Translations under genes and position numbers: made by a program
The notes under the pieces: generated by a model
The model's input: only the letters and a program-made list of their open reading frames with translations
Database searches by the model: none
What the model was told of the DNA's origin: nothing
Assembly (NCBI RefSeq): GCF_040732315.1
Contig: NZ_CP160388.1
Span: 1,575,501-1,639,500, forward strand
Reading direction: 5' to 3'
DNA length: 64,000 nt
DNA from: Oryzisolibacter sp. LB2S
GTDB lineage: Bacteria; Pseudomonadota; Gammaproteobacteria; Burkholderiales; Burkholderiaceae_C
Shown here: in pieces, positions 19,421 to 28,207 of the stretch
How the letters are laid out: each line of letters begins with the position of its first letter
Numbering within the stretch: the first letter of the stretch is position 1

Positions 19421-20461
19421 ATGTTCGCCTACATCCTCAAGCGCATCCTGCTCATGCTGCCCACGCTGCTGGGCGTGCTGCTGTTGACCTTTGTGGTCAT
19501 CCAGTTCGTGCCCGGCGGCCCCGTGGAGCAGTACCTGGCCGAGGCCAAGGCCGGCGCTGTGGGGGCCGGCGGCGGGGGCGGCGAGGGCGGCGGCATGGCC
19601 TACCGCGGCGCGCAGGGTGTGGACGCGAAGCGCCTGGAGCAGATCAAGGCGCTGTACGGCTTCGACAAGCCCGCGCACGAGCGCTTCATCCAGATGCTCG
19701 GGCGCTTTGCGCGCTTCGACCTGGGGCGCAGCTTCTTCCAGAACAAGGACGTGTGGCAGCTCGTCAAGGAAAAGCTCCCTGTCTCCATCAGCCTGGGGCT
19801 GTGGACCTTTTTCATCAGCTACCTGGTCGCCGTGCCGCTGGGCGTGGCCAAGGCCGTGCGCGCGGGCTCGCGCTTTGATCTGGTCACCACGCTCATCATC
19901 CTCGTGGGCTATGCGATTCCGGGCTTTGTACTGGGCGTGGCGCTGCTGGTGGTCTTCGGCGGCCAGCTGCAGTGGTTTCCGCTGCGCGGGCTGACCTCGG
20001 CCAACTGGGAGAGCCTCTCCCTCATGGGAAAGGTCACGGACTACCTCTGGCACATCACCCTGCCCGTCACGGCCATGGTGGCGGGCAGCTTCGCAGTGAC
20101 GGCCATGCTGACCAAGAACGCGTTTCTGGAAGAAATCCGCAAGCAATACGTGCTCACCGCGCGCGCCAAGGGCCTGTCCGAGCGCCAGGTGCTCTACAAG
20201 CATGTGTTTCGCAACGCGCTGATTCCCATCATCACCGGCTTTCCCTCGGCCTTCATCGGCGCATTTTTTGCGGGCTCGCTGCTGATCGAGACGCTGTTCT
20301 CGCTCGACGGCCTGGGGCTCCTGAGCTACGAGAGCGTGATCCGCCGCGACTACCCCGTGGTGCTGGGCACGCTTTACCTGTTCACCCTGATCGGCCTGGT
20401 GACCAAGCTGATCTCCGACATGTGCTACGTGTGGGTGGACCCTCGCGTGAAGTTCGATTGA
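19421..20461 (+). CDS. yejB: Peptide ABC transporter permease (YejB-like)
   Basis: Inner-membrane permease of the DppB/OppB family, 346 residues. It starts MFAYILKRILLMLPTLLGVL, followed by the typical FVPGGPVEQYLAEAKAG and a Gly-rich loop, and the EAA loop around YVLTARAKGLSERQVLYKHV that contacts the ATPase. The C-terminal YPVVLGTLYLFTLIGLVTKL and YVWVDPRVKFD match the family. It is separated by 2 bases from yejE, so translation is probably coupled. Confidence 0.94.
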   Translation: MFAYILKRILLMLPTLLGVLLLTFVVIQFVPGGPVEQYLAEAKAGAVGAGGGGGEGGGMAYRGAQGVDAKRLEQIKALYGFDKPAHERFIQMLGRFARFDLGRSFFQNKDVWQLVKEKLPVSISLGLWTFFISYLVAVPLGVAKAVRAGSRFDLVTTLIILVGYAIPGFVLGVALLVVFGGQLQWFPLRGLTSANWESLSLMGKVTDYLWHITLPVTAMVAGSFAVTAMLTKNAFLEEIRKQYVLTARAKGLSERQVLYKHVFRNALIPIITGFPSAFIGAFFAGSLLIETLFSLDGLGLLSYESVIRRDYPVVLGTLYLFTLIGLVTKLISDMCYVWVDPRVKFD

Positions 20462-20463
20462 CC

Positions 20464-21519
20464 ATGGGCATGTCCGCTCCCCCAAGCATCACCTCGTCCG
20501 CGTCGCTGTCGCCCGGCAGCCGTGCCTGGCGCCGCTTTCGTGCCAACCGCCTGGGCTTCTGGAGCCTGGTCGTGTTCTGCACCCTGGTCGTCATCAGCCT
20601 GGGTGCGGAGCTGGTCAGCAACGATCGGCCGCTCATCGTGCGCTACGAGGGACAGACCTATTTCCCGATGTTCAAGGACTACCCCGAGACCACCTTCGGC
20701 GGCGACTTCCAGACCCCTGCCGACTATCTCGACCCCTATGTGCGCCAGCGCATCACCGAGGGCGGCAACTGGGCGCTGTACACGCTCAACCCCTATGGCC
20801 CGCAGACGCTGAACTATTTTGCCAAGGCGCCCAACCCCTCGGGGCCGTCGCGCGACAACTGGCTGGGCACGGACGACCGCGGGCGCGACCTGCTCGCGCA
20901 GCTGATCTACGGCTTTCGCGTCAGCGTGCTGTTCGGCATGGCGCTCACCGTGGTGGGTGTGGCGTTGGGCGTGGCCGCGGGCGCCATCCAGGGTTTCTTT
21001 GGCGGCAAGACGGACCTGGCCTTCCAGCGCTTCATAGAGATCTGGGGCTCCATGCCCGAGCTCTACCTCCTCATCATCTTCAGCGCCGTGTTCGCTCCCA
21101 GCATTGCGCTGCTGCTGGTGCTGCTGAGCCTGTTTGGCTGGATGGGGCTGTCGGACTATGTGCGCGCCGAATTTCTGCGCAACCGCCAGCTCGACTACGT
21201 GAAGGCCGCGCGCGCGCTGGGCGTGAAGAACGGCCAGATCATCTGGCGCCACATCCTGCCCAACAGCATGACGCCCGTGGTCACGTTTCTGCCGTTTCGC
21301 ATGGGCGCGGCGATTCTGGCGCTGACCTCGCTCGACTTCCTGGGCCTGGGCGTGCCGCCGGGTACGCCCAGCCTGGGCGAGCTGCTCAGCCAGGGCAAGA
21401 ACAACATCGACGCCTGGTGGATCTCCATCTTCACCTTTGCCGTGCTGGTGACCACGCTGCTGCTGCTCACCTTCATGGGCGACGCGCTGCGCGACGCGCT
21501 CGACCCGCGAAAGCAATGA
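20464..21519 (+). CDS. yejE: Peptide ABC transporter permease (YejE-like)
   Basis: Second permease subunit (DppC/OppC family), 351 residues. YejE-type features include the long periplasmic insert with RYEGQTYFPMFKDYPETTFG, then WLGTDDRGRDLLAQLIYGFR, the EAA loop (YVKAARALGVKNGQIIWRHI) and the end DALRDALDPRKQ. The ATG at 20464 is 2 bases past the yejB stop; a second in-frame ATG lies two codons later. The peptide transporter needs YejB, YejE and YejF together. Confidence 0.94.
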   Translation: MGMSAPPSITSSASLSPGSRAWRRFRANRLGFWSLVVFCTLVVISLGAELVSNDRPLIVRYEGQTYFPMFKDYPETTFGGDFQTPADYLDPYVRQRITEGGNWALYTLNPYGPQTLNYFAKAPNPSGPSRDNWLGTDDRGRDLLAQLIYGFRVSVLFGMALTVVGVALGVAAGAIQGFFGGKTDLAFQRFIEIWGSMPELYLLIIFSAVFAPSIALLLVLLSLFGWMGLSDYVRAEFLRNRQLDYVKAARALGVKNGQIIWRHILPNSMTPVVTFLPFRMGAAILALTSLDFLGLGVPPGTPSLGELLSQGKNNIDAWWISIFTFAVLVTTLLLLTFMGDALRDALDPRKQ

Positions 21520-21524
21520 ACACC

Positions 21525-21636
21525 CCCCTGAGTCGCTTCGCGCCTTCCCCCCTCTCTGCGCTTCGCTGGGAGGGGGAACGCCGCCAGCGCGGCGGGGCGG
21601 CCCTTGCGCGGTGGCCCACGCTTCGGCCGCGCCAGT
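21525..21636 (+). repeat. Long GC-rich dispersed repeat between yejE and yejF
   Basis: The stretch starts CCCCCCTGAGTCGCTTCGCG, has CTTCCCCCCTCTC against GGGAGGGGGAACGCC, then CCAGCGCGGCGGGGCGGCCC and TTGCGCGGTGGCC. I associate this pattern with a repeat found between genes of Comamonadaceae genomes. Only one copy is in the window, so the assignment rests on recall and on the absence of coding potential. It separates two genes of one transporter. Confidence 0.55.
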
Positions 21637-21678
21637 ATCGTGCGATGTGCGCGGCGTATCGCGTCAAGGATTTCTGAC

Positions 21679-23316
21679 ATGCGCATCACGCCTCCCTTGT
21701 CCCCATCGCCCGCGCCGCTGTTGCAGGTGCAGGACCTGCGCGTGCACTTCGGCGCCAAGGAGGTCGTGCACGGCGTGAGCTTCGACATCGCACCCGGCGA
21801 AAAGCTGGCCCTGGTGGGCGAGTCGGGTTCGGGCAAGACCGTGACGGCGCTGGCGCTCCTGCGCCTGGCGGGCGATGCACGGCTGGAGGGCCGCGCCTTG
21901 ATGCAGGGGCGCGACCTGCTGCAGCTGCCCGAGCGCGAGCTGCGCGGCGTGCGCGGCGGCGACATCGCCATGGTGTTCCAAGAGCCCATGACGGCGCTCA
22001 ACCCGCTCATGCCCGTGGGTCAGCAGGTGGCCGAGGTCTTGATGCTGAAACAGGCCCTGACCAAGGCGCAGAGCGCGCAAGCAGCTATTGAGTTACTAGC
22101 AAGCACGGGTATCCCCGAGCCCGAGCGCCGCGCCGCGAGCTTTCCGCACCAGCTCTCGGGCGGGCAGCGCCAGCGGGCCATGATCGCCATGGCGCTGGCC
22201 AGTCGCCCCAAACTGCTGCTGGCCGACGAGCCCACCACGGCCCTCGACGTGACGCTGCGCGGCCAGATCCTGGACCTGCTGTCGGACCTGCAGCGCCAGA
22301 CCGGCATGGCTGTGCTGCTCATCACGCATGACCTGAACCTGGTGCGCCGCTTTGCCGACCGCGTGGCCGTGATGGAGCAGGGGCATCTGGTGGAGCAGGG
22401 CACGGTCGCCCAGGTGTTTGCCGCACCCCGGCACGACTACACGCGTCGTTTGATCGGCAGCGCGCCGCGGCGTGACGTGATCGAGGCTCCGGTGGCCGAA
22501 GATGCCGCGCCCGCCGCCCAGGCCGATGGCCTGCGCGTGGCCTATCCGGTGCCGCTGGCGGGCTTTCGCGGCTGGTTTTCCAAGGGCGAGTTCGTGGCCG
22601 TCAAGGGGGCGGCTTTTCGCATTCCACGGGCGCGCACGCTGGGCGTGGTGGGCGAGTCGGGCTCGGGCAAGTCCACGCTGGCACAGGCGCTGCTGGGCCT
22701 GCTGCCCGCAAGCGGTGAGCTGCAGGTGGCGGGCCAGCGCTGGCAGCAGCCCGCGCAGCACAACGGCGCGCACAACCAGCGGCTGCGCCGCCAGGTGCAG
22801 GTGGTGTTCCAGGACCCGTTCTCGTCGCTGTCGCCGCGCATGACGGTCGAAGAGATCGTGGGCGAGGGCCTGCACGTGCATGCGCCCCATCTGCCCGCGG
22901 CCGAGCGGCGCGCGCGCGTGGCCGCCATGCTGGCCGAGGTGGGCCTGACCGAGGCGCAGTTCCCCGGCCTGCTCGCGCGCTACCCGCATGAGTTTTCGGG
23001 CGGCCAGCGCCAGCGCCTGGCCGTGGCGCGCGCCCTCATCCTGGAGCCACAGCTGCTCGTGCTCGACGAGCCCACGAGCGCGCTCGACGTGACCATTCAG
23101 CAGCAGGTGCTGGCCCTGCTGCAGCGGCTGCAGAAGGAGCGGGCGCTGTCCTACCTGCTCATCACCCACGACGTGGCCGTGGTGCGCGCCATGGCACATG
23201 AGGTGATCGTCATGAAGGATGGCGAGGTGGTGGAGAGCGGCAGCGTGCAGCAGGTGCTCGACGCCCCGCGCCACCCCTACACGCAGCGCCTGGTGGAGGC
23301 GGCGCGCGCGCCGTGA
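21679..23316 (+). CDS. yejF: Peptide ABC transporter ATPase, duplicated (YejF-like)
   Basis: Cytoplasmic ATPase with two ABC domains in one chain of 545 residues, as in YejF. Domain 1 (about 10-265) has Walker A GESGSGKT, signature LSGGQRQR, Walker B LLLADEP and the switch histidine in LLITHDL. Domain 2 (about 290-540) has [34 protein letters not shown] and LLITHDV. The ATG at 21679 is preceded by AAGGAT. It lies 159 bases after yejE, a gap filled by a GC-rich repeat. A dispersed-element copy lies inside domain 1. Confidence 0.94.
   Translation: MRITPPLSPSPAPLLQVQDLRVHFGAKEVVHGVSFDIAPGEKLALVGESGSGKTVTALALLRLAGDARLEGRALMQGRDLLQLPERELRGVRGGDIAMVFQEPMTALNPLMPVGQQVAEVLMLKQALTKAQSAQAAIELLASTGIPEPERRAASFPHQLSGGQRQRAMIAMALASRPKLLLADEPTTALDVTLRGQILDLLSDLQRQTGMAVLLITHDLNLVRRFADRVAVMEQGHLVEQGTVAQVFAAPRHDYTRRLIGSAPRRDVIEAPVAEDAAPAAQADGLRVAYPVPLAGFRGWFSKGEFVAVKGAAFRIPRARTLGVVGESGSGKSTLAQALLGLLPASGELQVAGQRWQQPAQHNGAHNQRLRRQVQVVFQDPFSSLSPRMTVEEIVGEGLHVHAPHLPAAERRARVAAMLAEVGLTEAQFPGLLARYPHEFSGGQRQRLAVARALILEPQLLVLDEPTSALDVTIQQQVLALLQRLQKERALSYLLITHDVAVVRAMAHEVIVMKDGEVVESGSVQQVLDAPRHPYTQRLVEAARAP
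22041..22110 (-). repeat. Dispersed ~60 bp element, copy 5, inside yejF
   Basis: On the minus strand: GCTTGCTAGTAACTCAATAG, then CTGCTTGCGCGCTCTGCGCC, then a more diverged tail. It lies in the helical part between the Q-loop and signature motif of domain 1 and keeps the frame. Confidence 0.6.
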
Positions 23317-23339
23317 GCACGTGGCGGCCTCTGGCGCGC

Positions 23340-23345
23340 TAAAAT
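23340..23345 (+). promoter_or_regulatory. Possible -10 of thrS leader transcript
   Basis: TAAAAT just after yejF, about 37 bases before the thrS leader peptide. No convincing -35. Placement fits a leader RNA starting near 23352. Confidence 0.35.
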
Positions 23346-23381
23346 GCAGGCTTTTCCAATTCAGCAAGGGCGAGAAAGGCA

Positions 23382-23432
23382 ATGTCGGTTATGACACCGC
23401 GAACTACCACGGAGACCTCCACCAGCCGCTAG
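23382..23432 (+). CDS. thrS leader peptide, threonine-rich (16 aa)
   Basis: Small reading frame ATG to TAG reading [16 protein letters not shown]. Six of 16 codons are threonine (ACA, ACT, ACC, ACG, ACC, ACC), so every Thr codon is used. An AAAGG RBS-like sequence lies 4-5 bases before the ATG. It is followed by a terminator and then thrS, and overlaps segments able to form alternative pairings. This is the classical arrangement of a leader peptide on which ribosome stalling reports low charged tRNA-Thr. It is too short for ordinary gene calling. Confidence 0.8.
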   Translation: MSVMTPRTTTETSTSR

Positions 23433-23503
23433 GGCTGGCCGTTCGCGCCTGCACGAGAGCTTTTCTCCCCCACACCAAGCGCGGACCATGTTCCGCGCTT
23501 TTT
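23398..23503 (+). promoter_or_regulatory. Transcription attenuator of thrS (1:2, 2:3, 3:4 pairings)
   Basis: Segment 1 is CGCGAAC (23398-23404, within the leader peptide). It pairs perfectly over 7 bp with segment 2, GTTCGCG (23441-23447). Segment 2 extended to 23448 also pairs over 8 bp (one G-T) with segment 3, GCGCGGAC (23479-23486). Segment 3 is the 5' arm of the terminator AAGCGCGGA/TCCGCGCTT (23477-23485 with 23492-23500) followed by five T. A stall at the Thr codons covers segment 1, frees segment 2 and forms the antiterminator 2:3. Reaching the stop codon (23430-23432) blocks segment 2 and favours termination. A small hairpin CCAGCC/GGCTGG (23422-23438) lies inside the 1:2 loop. Confidence 0.8.
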
Positions 23504-23560
23504 GCTTTCTGGGGCCGAAAGCGCGCCACGATTCATACAGTTGAACAAGGATTTGCACAG

Positions 23561-25480
23561 ATGCTTCAGATTACGCTTCCCGATGGCTCGCAACGTGAGT
23601 TCCCCGGCCCGGTGACCGTGGCCGAGGTGGCGGCCTCGATCGGCTCGGGCCTGGCCAAGGCGGCTCTGGCCGGCAAGATTGGCGACAAGGTGGTCGATAC
23701 CAGCTACCTGATCAAGGAAAACAGCCCTCTGTCCATCCTCACCGCCAAGGACGCCGAGGGCCTGGAGATCATTCGCCACTCCACCGCCCACCTGCTGGCC
23801 TATGCCGTCAAGGAACTGTTCCCCGACGCGCAGGTGACCATCGGCCCGGTGATCGAGAACGGCTTCTACTACGACTTCGCCTACAAGCGCCCGTTCACCC
23901 CCGAGGACCTGGCCGCCATCGAAAAGCGCATGGCGGAACTCGCCGCCAAGGACGAGCCCGTGGTGCGCCGCGTGCTGCCGCGCGATGAGGCGGTCGAGTA
24001 CTTCAAGGGCCTGGGCGAGCATTACAAGGCCGAGATCATCGCCAGCATCCCGACGAACGAGGAGGTCAGCCTGTACCGCGAGGGCGGCTTCGAGGATCTG
24101 TGCCGCGGCCCCCATGTCCCGAGCACCGGCAAGCTGAAATTCTTCAAGCTCATGAAGGTGGCCGGTGCCTATTGGCGCGGCGACCACCGCAACGAGATGC
24201 TGCAGCGCGTGTACGGCACGGCCTGGGCCAGCAAGGACGATCTGCAGAACTATCTGCGCATGCTCGAAGAGGCCGAGAAGCGCGACCACCGCAGGCTGGG
24301 GCGCGAGCTCGACCTGTTCCACATCGACGAGCATTCGCCCGGTACCGTGTTCTGGCACCCCAAGGGCTGGGCTCTGTGGCAGGAGGTCGAGCAGTACATG
24401 CGCCGCGTGTATCGCGACAACGGCTACCAGGAGGTCAAGGGCCCGCAGATCCTGGACAAGACCCTGTGGGAGAAGACCGGCCACTGGGACAAGTACCGCG
24501 AAAACATGTTCACGACGGAGTCGGAAAAGCGCGACTATGCCTTGAAGCCCATGAACTGTCCGGGGCACATCCTGATCTTCAAGCAGGGTATCAAGAGCTA
24601 CCGTGACCTGCCGCTGCGCTACGGTGAGTTCGGCCAATGCCACCGCAACGAGCCCACGGGCGGCCTGCACGGCATCATGCGCGTGCGCGGCTTCACGCAG
24701 GACGACGGCCATATCTTCTGCACCGAGGATCAGATCCAGCCCGAGGTGCTGGCCTTCACGCGCCTGCTGCAGAAGGTGTACGCCGACTTCGGCTATACCG
24801 ACATCATCTACAAGGTGGCCACGCGCCCCGAGGCGCGCATCGGCTCCGACGAGATCTGGGACAAGGCCGAGGCGGCCCTGATCCACAGCCTCGAGGCCTC
24901 GGGCTGCGCGTTCGAGATCTCGCCCGGCGAGGGCGCCTTCTACGGCCCGAAGATCGAGTACACGCTCAAGGACGCGATCGGCCGTCACTGGCAGTGCGGC
25001 ACCATCCAGGTGGACTTCTCCATGCCCGAGCGACTGGACGCCGAATACGTGGGCGAGGACGGCAATCGCCACCGCCCCGTGATGCTGCACCGCGCCATCG
25101 TGGGCTCGCTCGAACGTTTCATCGGCATCCTCATCGAGCAGCATGCCGGTGCGCTGCCCACATGGCTTGCGCCCGTGCAGGTGGCGGTGCTCAACATCAC
25201 CGATGCACAGGCCGACTACTGTCGCGAAATTGCCGCAACGCTGCAAAAAGCGCTGCCGCATCAAGCCCTTAGGGTGGTGACTGATCTGCGCAACGAGAAG
25301 ATCACGTATAAAATACGCGAGCATGCGCTGCAAAAGCTGCCCTACATCCTCGTCGCGGGCGACAAGGAAAAGGCCGCCGGAGCGGTCGCAGTGCGCGCCC
25401 GGGGCAACAAAGACCTGGGTGTGATGTCCATCGACGCCTTTGTCGAACTGATCGCACAGGACATCGCCTCCAAAGCCTGA
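23561..25480 (+). CDS. thrS: Threonyl-tRNA synthetase
   Basis: Class II synthetase charging tRNA-Thr; 639 residues. N-terminal TGS domain (about 1-62), then the editing domain ([20 protein letters not shown] through CRGPHV), the catalytic core with [11 protein letters not shown] (zinc-binding Cys), [10 protein letters not shown] (motif 2 Arg), [21 protein letters not shown] (motif 3), and the C-terminal anticodon-binding domain. The ATG at 23561 follows ACAAGGAT. In the anticodon domain there are about four extra residues (around QKALPHQ) compared with E. coli ThrS, at a place resembling a diverged dispersed element. First gene of the translation-factor cluster; expression is probably set by the leader attenuator, unlike E. 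coli thrS, which is regulated translationally by ThrRS itself. Confidence 0.98.
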   Translation: MLQITLPDGSQREFPGPVTVAEVAASIGSGLAKAALAGKIGDKVVDTSYLIKENSPLSILTAKDAEGLEIIRHSTAHLLAYAVKELFPDAQVTIGPVIENGFYYDFAYKRPFTPEDLAAIEKRMAELAAKDEPVVRRVLPRDEAVEYFKGLGEHYKAEIIASIPTNEEVSLYREGGFEDLCRGPHVPSTGKLKFFKLMKVAGAYWRGDHRNEMLQRVYGTAWASKDDLQNYLRMLEEAEKRDHRRLGRELDLFHIDEHSPGTVFWHPKGWALWQEVEQYMRRVYRDNGYQEVKGPQILDKTLWEKTGHWDKYRENMFTTESEKRDYALKPMNCPGHILIFKQGIKSYRDLPLRYGEFGQCHRNEPTGGLHGIMRVRGFTQDDGHIFCTEDQIQPEVLAFTRLLQKVYADFGYTDIIYKVATRPEARIGSDEIWDKAEAALIHSLEASGCAFEISPGEGAFYGPKIEYTLKDAIGRHWQCGTIQVDFSMPERLDAEYVGEDGNRHRPVMLHRAIVGSLERFIGILIEQHAGALPTWLAPVQVAVLNITDAQADYCREIAATLQKALPHQALRVVTDLRNEKITYKIREHALQKLPYILVAGDKEKAAGAVAVRARGNKDLGVMSIDAFVELIAQDIASKA

Positions 25481-25525
25481 TTTTGAATCAAGACTGGCGT
25501 GAGAGCGCACAGGTGGTGCGTGAGC

Positions 25526-25549
25526 AGCTACGCTTTTCGTAGCTTTTTT
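25526..25549 (+). terminator. Terminator-like hairpin between thrS and infC
   Basis: 7-bp stem AGCTACG/CGTAGCT with a 5-nt loop and six T, ending only 5 bases before the infC ribosome binding site. infC and later genes therefore need read-through or their own promoter. Confidence 0.85.
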
Positions 25550-25566
25550 GATTGAAGGTGAAAACC

Positions 25567-26157
25567 ATCGCTACTGAATTTCGTGACCGTCGGCAGCGCG
25601 AGGAGCGCAAGCATCGCCTGAACCGGGAAATCATGGCGCCCGAAGTGCGCCTGTCTGGCCCTGACAACGAGCCCATTGGCATCGTCAGTCTGCAGGAAGC
25701 CCTGCGCATGGCGGGCGACCTGGATGTGGACCTGGTGGAGATTGCCGCCACGGCCAATCCGCCCGTCTGCCGCCTGATGGACTACGGCAAGTTCAAGTAC
25801 CAGGAGCAGAAGAAGGCGGCCGAGGCCAAGGCCAAGCAGACGGTCATCGACATCAAGGAGGTCAAGTTCCGTCCTGGCACCGACGATGGCGACTACAACA
25901 TCAAGCTGCGCAACATCCGCCGTTTTCTGGCCGATGGCGACAAGGTCAAGGTCACGCTGCGCTTTCGCGGCCGCGAGATCACGCACCAGGAGCTGGGTCT
26001 GGCCCTGCTCAACCGGCTGCGTGACGACCTGGCCGACACCATCCAGGTCGAGCAGTTCCCCAAGCTCGAAGGCCGCCAGATGGTCATGATGATCGCGCCG
26101 GCGCGCAAGAAGCCCGGGGCCAAGCCCGCGGCCGAAGGCGCTGCGAGCGCGGCATAA
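25567..26157 (+). CDS. infC: Translation initiation factor IF-3 (ATC start codon)
   Basis: IF-3 binds the 30S subunit and checks start codons. The product, 196 residues, starts (M)[20 protein letters not shown] and continues with the two IF-3 domains ([40 protein letters not shown]). No ATG or GTG is present at the conserved start; the codon there is ATC at 25567, 6 bases after GAAGGTG. IF-3 genes typically use AUU/AUC/AUA, which IF-3 discriminates against, giving translational autoregulation. A TTG at 25552 would add KVKT-type residues and overlaps the RBS, so it was rejected. Confidence 0.96.
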   Translation: MATEFRDRRQREERKHRLNREIMAPEVRLSGPDNEPIGIVSLQEALRMAGDLDVDLVEIAATANPPVCRLMDYGKFKYQEQKKAAEAKAKQTVIDIKEVKFRPGTDDGDYNIKLRNIRRFLADGDKVKVTLRFRGREITHQELGLALLNRLRDDLADTIQVEQFPKLEGRQMVMMIAPARKKPGAKPAAEGAASAA

Positions 26158-26211
26158 GCGGGGTCAACGACAGATTCGTCCGGCACTGCCGCAAGGCGGG
26201 GTCGGTTCGAT

Positions 26212-26302
26212 GGTGGTGCCAGCGCACCACCGCCCGGTGGGCCGAAAGGTCTGCCGTTCAAGAAGTGGCTCGGGGCCAACAAGCCTGCACAGTGGGTGCA
26301 GG
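26212..26302 (+). promoter_or_regulatory. Structured infC-rpmI spacer (two perfect hairpins)
   Basis: The 178-base gap before rpmI holds GGTGGTGC/GCACCACC (26212-26219 with 26224-26231) and CCTGCAC/GTGCAGG (26284-26290 with 26296-26302). In other bacteria this operon is repressed by ribosomal protein L20 binding to a leader before rpmI, so this is a candidate L20 control region. The fold was judged by eye only. Confidence 0.45.
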
Positions 26303-26335
26303 CGCCTCGCGAGCACAAGCAACAGGAGCATTCAC

Positions 26336-26539
26336 ATGCCCAAAATGAAGTCCAAGAGCAGCGCGAAGAAGCGTTTTCGCGTTCGTCCGGGTGGTACCGT
26401 CAAGCGCGGTCAAGCCTTCAAGCGTCACATCCTGACCAAGAAGACCACGAAGAACAAGCGCCACCTGCGTGGCATTGTCAACGTGCACGAAGGTGACATG
26501 GGTTCCATCGCCAAGATGCTGCCCAGCGCCGGCCTGTAA
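26336..26539 (+). CDS. rpmI: 50S ribosomal protein L35
   Basis: 67 residues, highly basic, with the L35 pattern [20 protein letters not shown] and NKRHLRG. ATG at 26336 after AGGAG. Followed 26 bases later by rplT in the standard order. Confidence 0.97.
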   Translation: MPKMKSKSSAKKRFRVRPGGTVKRGQAFKRHILTKKTTKNKRHLRGIVNVHEGDMGSIAKMLPSAGL

Positions 26540-26565
26540 TCAACTGACGAACAAGGAGAAAACAC

Positions 26566-26925
26566 ATGCCTCGCGTCAAACGTGGTGTAACGGCCCGCGC
26601 CCGTCACAAGAAGGTCCTCGCCCTTGCCAAGGGTTTCCGCGGTCGCCGCGGCAACGTCTTCCGCGTTGCCAAGCAGGCGGTGATGAAGGCTGGGCAATAC
26701 GCCTACCGTGATCGCCGCAACAAGAAACGCGTGTTCCGCCAGCTGTGGATCGCCCGTATCAACGCCGCTGCCCGTGAGCTGGGTCTGACCTACAGCCAGT
26801 TCACCAACGGCCTGAAGAAGGCGGCCATCGAGATCGACCGCAAGATGCTGGCCGACCTCGCGGTGCATGACAAGGCTGCCTTCGGCAGCATCGTGGAGCA
26901 GGTCAAGGCCAAGCTGGCTGCTTGA
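26566..26925 (+). CDS. rplT: 50S ribosomal protein L20
   Basis: 119 residues matching L20 throughout ([60 protein letters not shown]). It assembles early on 23S rRNA and in many bacteria represses the rpmI-rplT message. RBS AAGGAG before the ATG at 26566. Confidence 0.98.
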   Translation: MPRVKRGVTARARHKKVLALAKGFRGRRGNVFRVAKQAVMKAGQYAYRDRRNKKRVFRQLWIARINAAARELGLTYSQFTNGLKKAAIEIDRKMLADLAVHDKAAFGSIVEQVKAKLAA

Positions 26926-26936
26926 GTACACGATAG

Positions 26937-27006
26937 GCGGCTATTGATTCAATAGCTGCTCGCGCACTACCAATAAGGGCCAGGGCTTGAAAAGGCACTG
27001 GCCCTT
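26937..27006 (+). terminator. Double hairpin / terminator-like structure between rplT and pheS (dispersed element copy 6)
   Basis: A 10-bp hairpin (26937-26946 with 26950-26959) is followed by a 9-bp hairpin AAGGGCCAG/CTGGCCCTT (26975-26983 with 26998-27006) and the T-rich GTTTATTT. Bases 26941-26997 (ATTCAATAGCTGCTCGCGC onward) match the dispersed element, so a repeat copy seems to have become the terminator or attenuator ahead of pheST. No Phe-rich leader peptide like E. coli pheM was found. Confidence 0.6.
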
Positions 27007-27033
27007 GTTTATTTCACGCATTCCAAGAACGCT

Positions 27034-28086
27034 ATGAACGAGTTGGATACCCTGGTGGCGGGCGCCCGCGATTTGTTTGCGCAGGCCGCAACTCCCGCCG
27101 ATCTGGAGAACGCCAAGGCGCAGTTCCTGGGCAAGTCGGGGCGCCTCACGGAGCTCATGAAGGGCATGGCCCAGCTGTCGCCCGAGGAGAAGAAGACGCG
27201 CGGCGCCGCCATCAATGTGGCCAAGCAGGCGATCGAGGCGGCGCTCACGGCACGACGCCAGGCGCTGGCCGATGCCGAGCTCGAGCGCCAACTCAAGGCC
27301 GAGGCGCTGGACGTGACCCTGCCCGGGCGCCAGCGCGGACGCGGCGGCCTGCACCCGGTGTCGCTCACGCTCGAGCGCATCGAGGGCATCTTCGGCTCCA
27401 TGGGTTTTGACGTGGCCGACGGCCCCGAGATCGAGACCGACTGGTTCAACTTCACGGCCCTGAACACGCCCGAGGATCACCCGGCGCGCTCCATGCACGA
27501 CACCTTCTACGTCGAGGGCGGCACGAGCGAGGCGCCGCACCTGCTGCGCACGCACACCAGCCCCATGCAGGTGCGCTACGCCGTACAGCATGTCAAGAAA
27601 TACCGCCATCTGATCGACGCCGGCCAGGCCATGCCCGAGATCCGCGTCATTGCCCCGGGCCGCACCTACCGCGTGGACTCGGACGCCACGCACTCGCCCA
27701 TGTTTCACCAGTGCGAGGGCCTGTGGATCGGCGAGAACGTCAGCTTCAAGGACCTGAAGGTCACCTTCACGGCGTTCTGCAAGACCTTCTTCGAGAGCGA
27801 CGACCTGGTGCTGCGCTTTCGCCCGAGCTTCTTCCCGTTCACCGAGCCCAGCGCGGAGATCGACATCCAGTTCCAGAGCGGCCCGCTGGCCGGCAAGTGG
27901 CTGGAGGTCGCGGGCAGCGGCCAGGTGCACCCCAACGTGGTGCGCAACATGGGGCTGGACCCCGAGCGCTACATCGGCTTTGCCTTCGGCATGGGGCCGG
28001 ACCGCCTGACCATGCTGCGCTATGGCGTCAATGACCTGCGCCTGTTCTTCGACGGCGACATCCGTTTCCTGTCGCAGTTCCAGTAA
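27034..28086 (+). CDS. pheS: Phenylalanyl-tRNA synthetase alpha subunit
   Basis: Catalytic subunit of the alpha2-beta2 class II enzyme; 350 residues. N-terminal coiled-coil, then [52 protein letters not shown] (motif 2 region), [20 protein letters not shown], and motif 3 [23 protein letters not shown] is weak (CAAGAACG). It follows rplT after a repeat-derived hairpin and precedes pheT by 121 bases, where a fragment of the dispersed element (AGCTGCTCGCGCTTGTCC, near 28099) lies. Confidence 0.98.
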   Translation: MNELDTLVAGARDLFAQAATPADLENAKAQFLGKSGRLTELMKGMAQLSPEEKKTRGAAINVAKQAIEAALTARRQALADAELERQLKAEALDVTLPGRQRGRGGLHPVSLTLERIEGIFGSMGFDVADGPEIETDWFNFTALNTPEDHPARSMHDTFYVEGGTSEAPHLLRTHTSPMQVRYAVQHVKKYRHLIDAGQAMPEIRVIAPGRTYRVDSDATHSPMFHQCEGLWIGENVSFKDLKVTFTAFCKTFFESDDLVLRFRPSFFPFTEPSAEIDIQFQSGPLAGKWLEVAGSGQVHPNVVRNMGLDPERYIGFAFGMGPDRLTMLRYGVNDLRLFFDGDIRFLSQFQ

Positions 28087-28207
28087 CGCAAAAAAGTGAG
28101 CTGCTCGCGCTTGTCCTGAGCCATCTTCCATTTATTTCACTGCTGAATCATCCACTGGGCAAGCGCGTCCAGCTCTCTTTTCAAGAGCACGCCAAAGAAG
28201 TCTGACT

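Noticed and set aside
23317..23560. T-box riboswitch for thrS
   Set aside because: No T-box consensus or specifier stem, and T-boxes are essentially absent from Betaproteobacteria. The leader-peptide attenuator explains the region better.
26926..27033. Phe-rich leader peptide for pheST like E. coli pheM
   Set aside because: All three frames examined; no short ORF with clustered Phe codons.
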